A DNA stretch of 64,000 nucleotides from Halarsenatibacter silvermanii (GTDB lineage: Bacteria; Bacillota; Halanaerobiia; Halanaerobiales; Halarsenatibacteraceae), in NCBI RefSeq assembly GCF_900103135.1, contig NZ_FNGO01000010.1, forward strand, positions 1 to 64,000, read 5' to 3'. The position numbers and the translations under genes are program-made. How positions within the stretch are numbered: position 1 is the first letter of the stretch; the number at the start of each line of letters is the position of its first letter. Under the pieces are notes generated by a model. The model did no database searches and was not told where the DNA came from. It saw only the letters and a program-made list of their open reading frames with translations. This document shows, in pieces, positions 57,434 through 64,000 of the stretch.

Positions 57434-58810
57434 ATGAAAAATTTCAGGAAATACATCGTGAAAATCTTAGATTTATCCTCGCAGGGAGAGGGGGTGGCCC
57501 GGCCGGAGGATCTGCCGGTTTTTTTCGTTCCAGGAGCTCTCCCCGGAGAGAAGGTCGAAGTGCGTCCGACAAAGAAGAAGAAAAATTACTGGAGGACCGA
57601 GCTTCTTTCCGTTCGAGAGGCGTCAGGTCACAGAGTTAATCCCCGGTGTGATGTTTACGAAAGCTGCGGAGGCTGCAATCTTCAGCATCTCGGTTACAGG
57701 GTTCAGCTGAAAGAGAAGGAAAAGATAATAAAAAATTCTCTCTCGAGGATAGGGGGAGTTGAAGAGCTACCTGAATTTTCGGTAACAGGCATGGACTTCC
57801 CCTGGTATTATCGCAATAAGGGACAATTCCCGGTGGGCAGAGAGGATGCGAAAAAAGGGGAAGAAGGGGGCCGCGTCAGGGCCGGCCTGTATAAAAAAGG
57901 CAGTCATGAACTGGTCTTTTTCGATGAATGCCCCATCCAGCATCAGCCCATAAATCGTCTTATCAAGGAGACAGAGAAGAGATTGAACAGATATGAAATA
58001 ACCCCCTACAACGAAGGAAAACATAGCGGTAACCTGCGGCATCTGGTGATTCGAGGGGCAGTCTGTTCCTCTCAGCTGCAGCTTACCTTTGTAACCAGGC
58101 GCGGTAAGCTGCCGTCCCGAAAAGAAATTACGGCAGAACTGATAGAGGAAATACGTTCGCTCTGGAGCATATATCACAGTGTAAACGCCGAAGACACCAA
58201 TGTTATTCTGGGAGATGAAATTGAACTGGTTACCGGTGAAAGGTTTATTACCGAATACATCAGAGATAAAAAATTTTATATACATCCCAGCAGCTTTTTT
58301 CAGGTTAACACACAGCAGACAGAAAAGCTTTATGAACGGGTTCTATCTCTGGCCAGAGACGTATCACCTCGGCGCATAATTGACGCTTACTGTGGGGCCG
58401 GGACGATCGGCATTTATCTGGCTGATGGAATGAAAGGTGATATAGAAAAAACTTTAGGAATCGAGGAAGTTCCTCAGGCGGTGCAGGCTGCGGCAGTAAA
58501 TTCCAGTTTGAATGAGTGTCGAAATGTTGACTTTATTCAGGGAAAAGTTGAGAAAGTTCTGCCCCGCCTGGACCTGAAGGAAGAGCTCGTAATAGTCGAT
58601 CCGCCCCGGAAAGGATTGAGCGAAAATAGCTGTCAGACTATTCTCGATTCCTCACCTTCAGCGGTAGTTTATGTTTCCTGTAATCCCGGTACCCTGGCCC
58701 GAGACATATCGAGACTGTCGACTTCCTTTCGACTGGAGAAAATTGAAGCTGTCGATATGTTTCCTCATACTCATCATGTCGAAACAGCGGTTCTTCTGGT
58801 GCGGGACTAA
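57434..58810 (+). CDS. 23S rRNA (uracil-5-)-methyltransferase, RlmD/TrmA family
   Basis: This 458-residue SAM-dependent m5U methyltransferase has an N-terminal TRAM domain (KILDLSSQGEGVARPED), a [4Fe-4S]-type cysteine set (C-x5-C-x2-C in CDVYESCGGC, then CPIQ) and catalytic regions DAYCGAGTIGIYLA, VDPPRKGLSE and VYVSCNPGTLARD with the nucleophilic cysteine. The iron-sulfur motif favours rRNA enzymes over tRNA TrmA; which uracil is modified is not determined here. AGGAGG 6 bases upstream fixes ATG 57434. Confidence 0.9.
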   Translation: MKNFRKYIVKILDLSSQGEGVARPEDLPVFFVPGALPGEKVEVRPTKKKKNYWRTELLSVREASGHRVNPRCDVYESCGGCNLQHLGYRVQLKEKEKIIKNSLSRIGGVEELPEFSVTGMDFPWYYRNKGQFPVGREDAKKGEEGGRVRAGLYKKGSHELVFFDECPIQHQPINRLIKETEKRLNRYEITPYNEGKHSGNLRHLVIRGAVCSSQLQLTFVTRRGKLPSRKEITAELIEEIRSLWSIYHSVNAEDTNVILGDEIELVTGERFITEYIRDKKFYIHPSSFFQVNTQQTEKLYERVLSLARDVSPRRIIDAYCGAGTIGIYLADGMKGDIEKTLGIEEVPQAVQAAAVNSSLNECRNVDFIQGKVEKVLPRLDLKEELVIVDPPRKGLSENSCQTILDSSPSAVVYVSCNPGTLARDISRLSTSFRLEKIEAVDMFPHTHHVETAVLLVRD

Positions 58811-58825
58811 AAGGAGGTATACATA

Positions 58826-59107
58826 ATGAACTACGTACTGGCAGTGGTATTCGCATTTTCCGGAATTGGCGGATTAATCTATGGCGTCGAAACCGGAGTA
58901 TTTATTGGTCTTGGCCTTCTGCCCTGGCAGCTGATAAGAATAGGCGTGAGCAGTCAATATTATAGATTGCTGGCAGCGATCTGTGCTCTTGCCGGCGTGA
59001 TATTCTTTGTGATTAACAGTATGTGGTACTGGCTGCTTGCCTTTGTTTTTATATGTCTTTATAATCTCTGGGGATATATAAGGTTTTACAATGATAAAAG
59101 TTCTTGA
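58826..59107 (+). CDS. Small hydrophobic membrane protein, unknown function
   Basis: I do not recognise a family for this 93-residue protein. It has three or four hydrophobic stretches (about 2-20, 22-38, 49-65 and 68-85) rich in Gly, Leu, Ile and aromatic residues, with a short charged tail (RFYNDKSS). AAAAGGAGG lies 8 bases upstream of ATG 58826, 15 bases after the methyltransferase stop, so the two are probably cotranscribed. It is likely an inner-membrane protein. Confidence 0.75.
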   Translation: MNYVLAVVFAFSGIGGLIYGVETGVFIGLGLLPWQLIRIGVSSQYYRLLAAICALAGVIFFVINSMWYWLLAFVFICLYNLWGYIRFYNDKSS

Positions 59108-59132
59108 CAAATGCCTCATTTTATAATATAAA
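59104..59132 (+). promoter_or_regulatory. SigA promoter before the FmdB-like gene
   Basis: TTGACA (59104-59109), 17-base spacer, TATAAA (59127-59132), beginning inside the last codon of the membrane protein gene. A palindrome CATCGGCGATG lies at 59151-59161, just after the predicted start. The leader is about 145 bases. Confidence 0.7.
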
Positions 59133-59285
59133 AGTATTTAGGGAAAGTATCATCGGCGATGTATTTAAACATTTAACCGAAATATTGATTTTGCGATCAG
59201 GTGAGGAATAGCGTTTTTCATGATTTAGTTAGAAATGGGAAGTAAATTATCAAAACCAAAATCTAATAACGGGGTGAATTTAGAT

Positions 59286-59552
59286 ATGCCGACCTATCTA
59301 TATGAGTGTAATGAATGCGGCAGATTTGAGAAGATGCAGGGTATCAAGGAGGAGGTTCTGGAGGAATGTCCCGACTGCGGCCGGGAGGTTAGAAGGATCA
59401 TCGGAGCTCCCGGAATTGTCTTCAAAGGTTCTGGTTTTTACTGTACGGATTACGGTAAAAGCTCTCAGTCTCCCGGCGAACCTCAATCAAAATCTGAAGA
59501 TGAAGACTCTTCGGGTTCGGCTGAGAGCTCCCCGGAAGAAAAAGCTTCTTAA
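59286..59552 (+). CDS. FmdB-family zinc ribbon protein
   Basis: The 88-residue protein begins MPTYLYECNECGRFEKMQ, with a zinc ribbon formed by C8, C11, C28 and C31, and continues with GREVRRIIGAPGIVFKGSGFY, the diagnostic FmdB pattern. A serine- and glutamate-rich tail (about 60-88) is low-complexity and acidic. The frame extends upstream to 59235, but GGGGTGA and the family start support ATG 59286. Members are of unclear role, possibly regulatory. Confidence 0.88.
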   Translation: MPTYLYECNECGRFEKMQGIKEEVLEECPDCGREVRRIIGAPGIVFKGSGFYCTDYGKSSQSPGEPQSKSEDEDSSGSAESSPEEKAS

Positions 59553-59565
59553 AGACCAGTGATTG

Positions 59566-59599
59566 CCCGGATTGCATTATATCCGGGTATAATAAATTT
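59566..59599 (+). terminator. Weak terminator after the FmdB-like gene
   Basis: CCCGGAT (59566-59572) pairs with ATCCGGG (59581-59587), followed by TATAATAAATTTT. The T-run is interrupted. Confidence 0.5.
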
Positions 59600-59668
59600 T
59601 ACAGAATATTCGCTTAAACTTACTGCAGGTTACTGTGAGAATTACTTTTAATCCGGGAGGGCGACAGT

Positions 59669-60160
59669 TTGAAGTTAGGTGTAATTTCGGATACTCATAT
59701 TCCCGACAGATCCCCGGCTCTTTCTGAAAAAGTGAGAGAGGACTTCCAAAACGTCGATGAAATATGGCATGCCGGAGATATTACTTCAGATAACTTGATA
59801 AAACAGCTCGAAAATATCGCTCCCGTAAAGGCGGTTAAAGGAAACTGCGATGGTTTCTCGCTGGGAAGAGAGCTAAAAAGTTCTCTTACTCTGAAAAGAG
59901 CTGGTTTCAAAATATCTCTCGACCATGGAGATGGATTGGGAAGAGATAAAATCTCCAAATTGAGCTACAGGTTTGATGAATCGGATGTAATAATTTTTGG
60001 ACATACCCACAGAGCCTTCAAATCCTGGCAGAAAGATCAACTTTTCTTGAATCCAGGCTCTCCGACCGTTCCCCGGAGGCAGAAGTACGGCAGTTTCGCT
60101 TTGCTGGAGATATGTGCGAATCGGGAGATAGATGTAGAATTGAGAAAAATAAAAGGTTAG
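59669..60160 (+). CDS. YfcE/MJ0936-family metallophosphoesterase
   Basis: This 163-residue phosphodiesterase has the binuclear metal motifs SDTHIPD (D8, H10), HAGDI, VKGNCDG, DHGDG and GHTHRAF, in order. It is the small MJ0936/YfcE class that hydrolyses phosphodiesters such as cyclic or model substrates; the physiological substrate is unknown. It starts at TTG 59669 with GGGAGGGCG upstream and is 10 bases ahead of the ylbF-family gene. Confidence 0.9.
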   Translation: MKLGVISDTHIPDRSPALSEKVREDFQNVDEIWHAGDITSDNLIKQLENIAPVKAVKGNCDGFSLGRELKSSLTLKRAGFKISLDHGDGLGRDKISKLSYRFDESDVIIFGHTHRAFKSWQKDQLFLNPGSPTVPRRQKYGSFALLEICANREIDVELRKIKG

Positions 60161-60170
60161 AGGTGATTTG

Positions 60171-60536
60171 ATGACTGATGTTCGCGAACTTGCTCGAGAG
60201 CTGGCCGACGCTCTTGCAGGCTCGGATGAATACCAGGAATATCTTGAACTTAAAGAGAAAATCTCTGGTGATGAGAAGACGAAAAAATTGCTGTTGGATT
60301 ATAGGGAAAAATTGATGGAAGCTAGAAGTAAACAGATACAGGGGGAAGAACTTGATGAAGAGCTCGAGCAGGAACTGCAGGAGATTCAAAGATATGTGGA
60401 ACTCAATAAACCGGTGCAGGAGTATATGGAGGCCGAACACCGGATCAACGAGCTTGTCAATGAACTCCATCAGATAATTTTCTCAGATCTGGAGATCGGG
60501 CTGGAAGATGAACCTGCCGGTCCAGAAGTTCAATAA
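60171..60536 (+). CDS. YlbF/YmcA family protein
   Basis: This 121-residue, mostly helical and strongly acidic protein matches the YlbF/YmcA (RicF/RicA) family, whose members in Bacillus act with YaaT on RNase Y and competence or biofilm control. It shows RELADALAGSDEYQEYLELKEKI and a central DYREKLMEARSKQIQGEEL. The frame opens at TTG 60168; ATG 60171 is chosen. Which of the two proteins it corresponds to was not resolved. Confidence 0.8.
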   Translation: MTDVRELARELADALAGSDEYQEYLELKEKISGDEKTKKLLLDYREKLMEARSKQIQGEELDEELEQELQEIQRYVELNKPVQEYMEAEHRINELVNELHQIIFSDLEIGLEDEPAGPEVQ

Positions 60537-60542
60537 ATTAGT

Positions 60543-60583
60543 AAAACAGCCCTTCAATTTTAAACGGATGAAGGGCTGTTTTG
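60543..60583 (+). terminator. Bidirectional terminator between ylbF-family gene and nifU-like gene
   Basis: AAAACAGCCCTTC (60543-60555) pairs with GAAGGGCTGTTTT (60570-60582). A-rich and T-rich flanks give T-runs on both strands, suiting the convergent genes. Confidence 0.85.
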
Positions 60584-60632
60584 AAAAAGATTGCAGCAAT
60601 CATTTTTGTTCCGGGGCCGGATGATCTCTTTT

Positions 60633-60860
60633 TTAATCGACCTCAACCACTTCTGAGACTTCAGGAATATGCTCTTTCAGTGCCTGTTCTATACCGTGCT
60701 TTATTGTCATAGTGGACATAGGGCAGCCCGCGCAGGCGCCTGTTAATCTGACTCTGACTTTTCCATCATCTTCAACTGACACAAGCTCGACGTCGCCTCC
60801 ATCTGCCTGAAGTCCGGGACGCACCTGGTCTATGACATCTTCCACTTCTTCTCTATTCAC
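60633..60860 (-). CDS. NifU-like C-terminal domain protein (iron-sulfur scaffold)
   Basis: The 75-residue protein is a stand-alone NifU C-terminal (Nfu) domain. It has RPGLQADGGDVELVSVEDDG and the cluster-binding GACAGCPMSTMTIKHGIE with C-x2-C. It probably carries a [4Fe-4S] cluster between two subunits for delivery to target enzymes such as the radical SAM proteins in this window (inference). A longer frame begins at 60887, but GGAGGTGAT fits the GTG at 60860. Confidence 0.92.
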   Translation of the reverse strand: MNREEVEDVIDQVRPGLQADGGDVELVSVEDDGKVRVRLTGACAGCPMSTMTIKHGIEQALKEHIPEVSEVVEVD

Positions 60861-60928
60861 AGCAATCACCTCCAGCTTTGTTGGCATTTATTATTGTTGA
60901 GTGTGAATCGTGATTTCAATTCTCAATT

Positions 60929-60956
60929 ATTATAACATAGATTATCGCAAAAACAA
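60929..60956 (-). promoter_or_regulatory. Promoter of the NifU-like gene
   Basis: On the minus strand TTGTTT (60951-60956), 16-base spacer and extended TGT plus TATAAT (60929-60934). It reads away from dnaE. Confidence 0.65.
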
Positions 60957-60999
60957 AGCAAAGCAGGCAACTAAACTTTTTCCAGAAAGGAAGAGTTTG

Positions 61000-63900
61000 A
61001 TGTCAGATTTTGTTCATCTTCATAATCATACCGAATACAGCCTTCTTGATGGGTCGCTGCGTCTATCCGAACTGGTTGCTGCCACCAGGGAGTACGGTCA
61101 GAAAGCGGTGGCGATGACCGATCACGGTGTTTTATATGGGATGGTAAAATTTTATAAGAAGGCTCGGGAGGAAGGGATAAAACCGATTATCGGCTGCGAA
61201 GTTTATCTGACTCCCGGAGATAGGCGCGAAAAAAAAGACAGGGAACTATATCATCTGGTTCTTTTAGCTTCCAGCGATAGAGGTTATAACAATCTTCTGG
61301 AAATCGTCACCAAATCTCATCTGGAAGGTTATTATTATCGTCCGCGGGTCGACAAAAATCTTCTTTACGAAAATCGGCGCGGCCTGATAGCGACCTCGGC
61401 CTGTCTACAGGGGGAGATTCCGACCAGAATACTGGCGGGTAATTTCAAAGAAGCCGAAAAGAGCTTGAGAGAATACCGCGAAATATTTGGCCGGGAGAAT
61501 TTTTTTTTGGAACTGCAGGACCATGGTCTGCCGGAACAAAAAAAGGTCAATCCGGAGTTAAAAAAATTTAGCAAAGAATTCGATCTGGGATTGGTTGCGG
61601 CCAATGACAGTCATTATCTGGAAAAGAGTGACGCTGAATTTCATGATGTTCTGCTTGCCCTGCAGACCAACAGCGAGGTTGCCGATACAGATAGAATGAC
61701 TTTCCCAAACCAGGAATTTTATCTGAAATCTCCACGAGAAATGCGAGAACTTTTCTCGGAGGAGCAGGAAGCCATTAAAAACACCGGACGTATTGCCGAC
61801 AGATGTGAGGTGAACCTTGATTTTGAACGATTTTTCCTGCCTGAATATCCTGAAGCTTCAGAGCAGGATTTATCGGCTGAGGAGATGCTGAGAAAAAAAT
61901 GCAGGGAGAGGCTGGATGAGAATTTTTCCGATGATGAAAAACCCCGGGAGAGAATGGAGTATGAGCTTGAGATTATATGCGATATGGGCTATGCAGCATA
62001 TTTTTTGATAGTTCAGGATTTTGTTGAGGAGGCTAAAAAAAGAGAAATAAGAGTCGGGCCAGGAAGAGGGTCGGCAGCCGGCAGTTTTGTATCCTATTTG
62101 CTGGGTATAACCAAAGTGAATCCTCTGGATTACGGTCTGATTTTTGAGCGGTTTTTAAATCCAGCCCGAGTAAGTCTGCCCGATATTGATATTGATTTTG
62201 ACGAAAGGCGAGATGAAATTATCGATTATGTGTCCCGTCGTTATGGTCAGGAAAGGGTGGCGCAGATCGGCACTTTTGGCACCATGGCAGCCCGGGGGGC
62301 TATCCGTGATGTCGGTAGAGCCCTGGGTATGGATTATAACACCGTCGATCGCGTGGCAAAATCAATACCTCTGCAGAGCGGGAAAACTCTGGATGAACTT
62401 ATGGAAAGCGATTCCAGCCTGCAGAAGATGGCCGATGAGAGTGAAAGGGTGGCCGAGCTTCTCAATATAGCCCAAAAGCTGGAAGGACTGCCCAGGCACA
62501 TATCGACCCATGCTGCCGGGGTGATTATAGGTCCGGACAGATTAATGGATTTTGTTCCTCTTCAGAAGCAGGATGAAACCATTATTACCCAGCTTCCTAT
62601 GGAGGATGTCGAAGCTCTGGGTCTGCTTAAGATGGATTTTCTGGGGCTCAGAAATCTGACTGTTATCGAGGATTCGCTGGAACGTATTGAAAAAAATCAC
62701 GGTAAAAATATAGATATCGATGAAGTTCCGCTCGATGATAAGGAAGTTTATGAGATGCTCAGCCGGGGAGAGACAGCCGGGGTTTTTCAGATGGAGTCTC
62801 AACTTTTCAAAGATCTCACTGCCAATTTAAAACCGGAGTATTTTACCGATATCATAGCTCTCCTGGCGCTCGGGCGTCCTGGTCCTTTAGGCAGCGGGCT
62901 TGTTGATGATTATATTAAATGCCGCCATGGAGAAAAAGAACCGGAATATCTCCATCCCGGTCTGAAGCCAATTCTGCAGGAGACTTATGGACTTATACTT
63001 TATCAGGAACAGGTCATGGAAATTGCCAGTGAGCTGGGAAATTTTAGCATGGGAGAAGCCGATATACTAAGGCGGGGCATGGGCAAAAAGAAGAAAAAAC
63101 TGGTCGCAGAAAAAAGGGAGCAGTTTGTAGAAGGGGCGCTTGAAAATGGTCTATCCGGAGATATTGCCAATGAGATCTTTGACCAGATGGAATACTTTTC
63201 CGGCTACGGCTTTAATAAATCTCACAGCGCTGCTTATGCTCTTTTGGCCTATCAGACGGCCTATTTAAAATGCAAGTTTCCTGCGGAATTTATGGCAGCA
63301 CTTTTAACAAGCGTCATGGACAATCTTGATAAAGTGAGCGATTATATTTCTACTTCTCGGGAGATGGGAATTGAGATTTATTCTCCGGATGTTAATGAAA
63401 GCGACGAGGTATTTACAGCTCTTTCCGATGAGGAAATAAGATTTGGTCTAAAAGCCATCAAACATCTGGGAAGAAAGGCCATTGAGGAAATAACGAACAG
63501 GAGATCGGAGGGTGGTGAATTTGAAACTGTCCACGATTTGTTAGATAGATGCGACCTATCCCGCCTACAAAAAAGCGATATGGAAGCTTTAACAAAAGCC
63601 GGAGCCCTGGATGAATTTGAAGCAAAAAGATCACAACTTCTCTCTTCTCTGGAGGAACTTCACGAGAGATTTAGCGAACATAATTCGAGCAGAGCAAGAG
63701 GACAAACCTCTTTTTTTGAGCTGGTCGAAGAAGAAGATAAATTTTATGAAGATGATTTTACTTTTCCGGAGCTGGAAGAGGTAGATCAACGTACCAGATT
63801 GAATCAGGAAAGAGAATATCTGGGACTTTATCTCTCGGGCCATCCCCTCGATCCTTACAGCGAATTCTTTCAGGGACTGGGTGTTCAAAGCCGGAAGCTC

Positions 63901-64000
63901 ATTTCACTGGTCGAGAACTCAAAGAAAGAACATCTGCTGCTGGGAGGACTTATCTCGGGTATCAGAGAACATACGACCAAAAACAATAGAAAGATGGCAT
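61000..64000 (+). CDS. dnaE: DNA polymerase III subunit alpha DnaE, 3' end outside the window
   Basis: Replicative polymerase of the DnaE type; 1000 codons are present and the gene runs off the window. The N-terminal PHP domain begins SDFVHLHNHTEYSLLDG (histidines 7, 9). The palm catalytic segment PDIDIDFDERR is at 394-404, GPGRGSAAGS precedes it, and YQEQVM is at 668-673, followed by the finger region FSGYGFNKSHSAAYALLAYQTAYLK (its two conserved parts). The reading frame is open throughout. AAAGGAAG precedes ATG 61000. Comparison with PolC was not possible. Confidence 0.94.
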   Translation, partial: MSDFVHLHNHTEYSLLDGSLRLSELVAATREYGQKAVAMTDHGVLYGMVKFYKKAREEGIKPIIGCEVYLTPGDRREKKDRELYHLVLLASSDRGYNNLLEIVTKSHLEGYYYRPRVDKNLLYENRRGLIATSACLQGEIPTRILAGNFKEAEKSLREYREIFGRENFFLELQDHGLPEQKKVNPELKKFSKEFDLGLVAANDSHYLEKSDAEFHDVLLALQTNSEVADTDRMTFPNQEFYLKSPREMRELFSEEQEAIKNTGRIADRCEVNLDFERFFLPEYPEASEQDLSAEEMLRKKCRERLDENFSDDEKPRERMEYELEIICDMGYAAYFLIVQDFVEEAKKREIRVGPGRGSAAGSFVSYLLGITKVNPLDYGLIFERFLNPARVSLPDIDIDFDERRDEIIDYVSRRYGQERVAQIGTFGTMAARGAIRDVGRALGMDYNTVDRVAKSIPLQSGKTLDELMESDSSLQKMADESERVAELLNIAQKLEGLPRHISTHAAGVIIGPDRLMDFVPLQKQDETIITQLPMEDVEALGLLKMDFLGLRNLTVIEDSLERIEKNHGKNIDIDEVPLDDKEVYEMLSRGETAGVFQMESQLFKDLTANLKPEYFTDIIALLALGRPGPLGSGLVDDYIKCRHGEKEPEYLHPGLKPILQETYGLILYQEQVMEIASELGNFSMGEADILRRGMGKKKKKLVAEKREQFVEGALENGLSGDIANEIFDQMEYFSGYGFNKSHSAAYALLAYQTAYLKCKFPAEFMAALLTSVMDNLDKVSDYISTSREMGIEIYSPDVNESDEVFTALSDEEIRFGLKAIKHLGRKAIEEITNRRSEGGEFETVHDLLDRCDLSRLQKSDMEALTKAGALDEFEAKRSQLLSSLEELHERFSEHNSSRARGQTSFFELVEEEDKFYEDDFTFPELEEVDQRTRLNQEREYLGLYLSGHPLDPYSEFFQGLGVQSRKLISLVENSKKEHLLLGGLISGIREHTTKNNRKMA

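Noticed and set aside
60180-60189. GTTCGCGAAC palindrome in the ylbF-family gene as a LexA box
   Set aside because: It lies within coding sequence and does not match the CGAAC-N4-GTTCG spacing of Firmicute LexA sites.

Overview
The window is a 64-kb chromosomal segment of an anaerobic Firmicute-type bacterium. Moderate G+C, strong AGGAGG ribosome-binding sites, frequent GTG/TTG starts, the order of the ribosomal superoperon, EcfA1/A2/T, GatCAB, short HisG with HisZ, a CIRCE-controlled groESL and a YlbF-family gene all point there. The predicted proteins, ribosomal proteins included, are unusually rich in Asp and Glu. That suggests a halophile that keeps salt in its cytoplasm, such as a member of the Halanaerobiales. 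The taxonomic placement is inference. Nearly every gene is on the plus strand; the exceptions are a MATE transporter, a NifU-like gene and one tRNA. No prophage, insertion sequence or CRISPR array is visible, and no stretch over 300 bases lacks a gene.

19-20695: tuf followed by the fused S10-spc-alpha ribosomal superoperon (rpsJ to rplQ, with secY, adk, map, infA and rpoA inside), then ecfA1-ecfA2-ecfT, truA, rplM and rpsI, closed by a terminator. rpmD (L30) is missing from its usual place, rpoA is preceded by a coupled 18-codon leader ORF, and tuf has codon usage unlike everything around it.

20924-29739: an AmmeMemoRadiSam trio (LigB-like, AMMECR1, radical SAM), glmM, acpS, nnr, dcd, and a UPF1-like helicase carrying a DbpA-type RNA-binding domain. 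29828-37397: a mazEF toxin-antitoxin operon preceded by a 50-codon gene that resembles only the antitoxin tail; tsaE-tsaB-rimI-tsaD (tRNA t6A modification); a radical SAM/PDZ/DUF512-like protein; and groES-groEL behind a perfect CIRCE operator.

37499-47837: guaA-yerC, an FAD dehydrogenase, tRNA-Pro(CGG) on the minus strand, and a compact operon hisZ-G-D-B-H-A-F-IE with most genes overlapping. YerC is a TrpR-like protein whose relatives have been proposed as histidine regulators (HisR). 47917-55791: a DNA repair and translation operon made of a GIY-YIG nuclease, pcrA, ligA and gatCAB. 55850-64000: a MATE transporter divergent from an RlmD/TrmA-like methyltransferase, a small membrane protein, an FmdB-like zinc-ribbon protein, a YfcE-like phosphodiesterase, a YlbF-family protein, a NifU-like scaffold on the minus strand, and the 5' 1000 codons of dnaE.

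Most of the window is core housekeeping. The items most worth a second look are the solitary antitoxin-tail microprotein, the domain order of the radical SAM/PDZ protein, the DbpA-UPF1 helicase fusion, the split AmmeMemoRadiSam trio, the codon mosaic in tuf and the probable ATT start of hisH.
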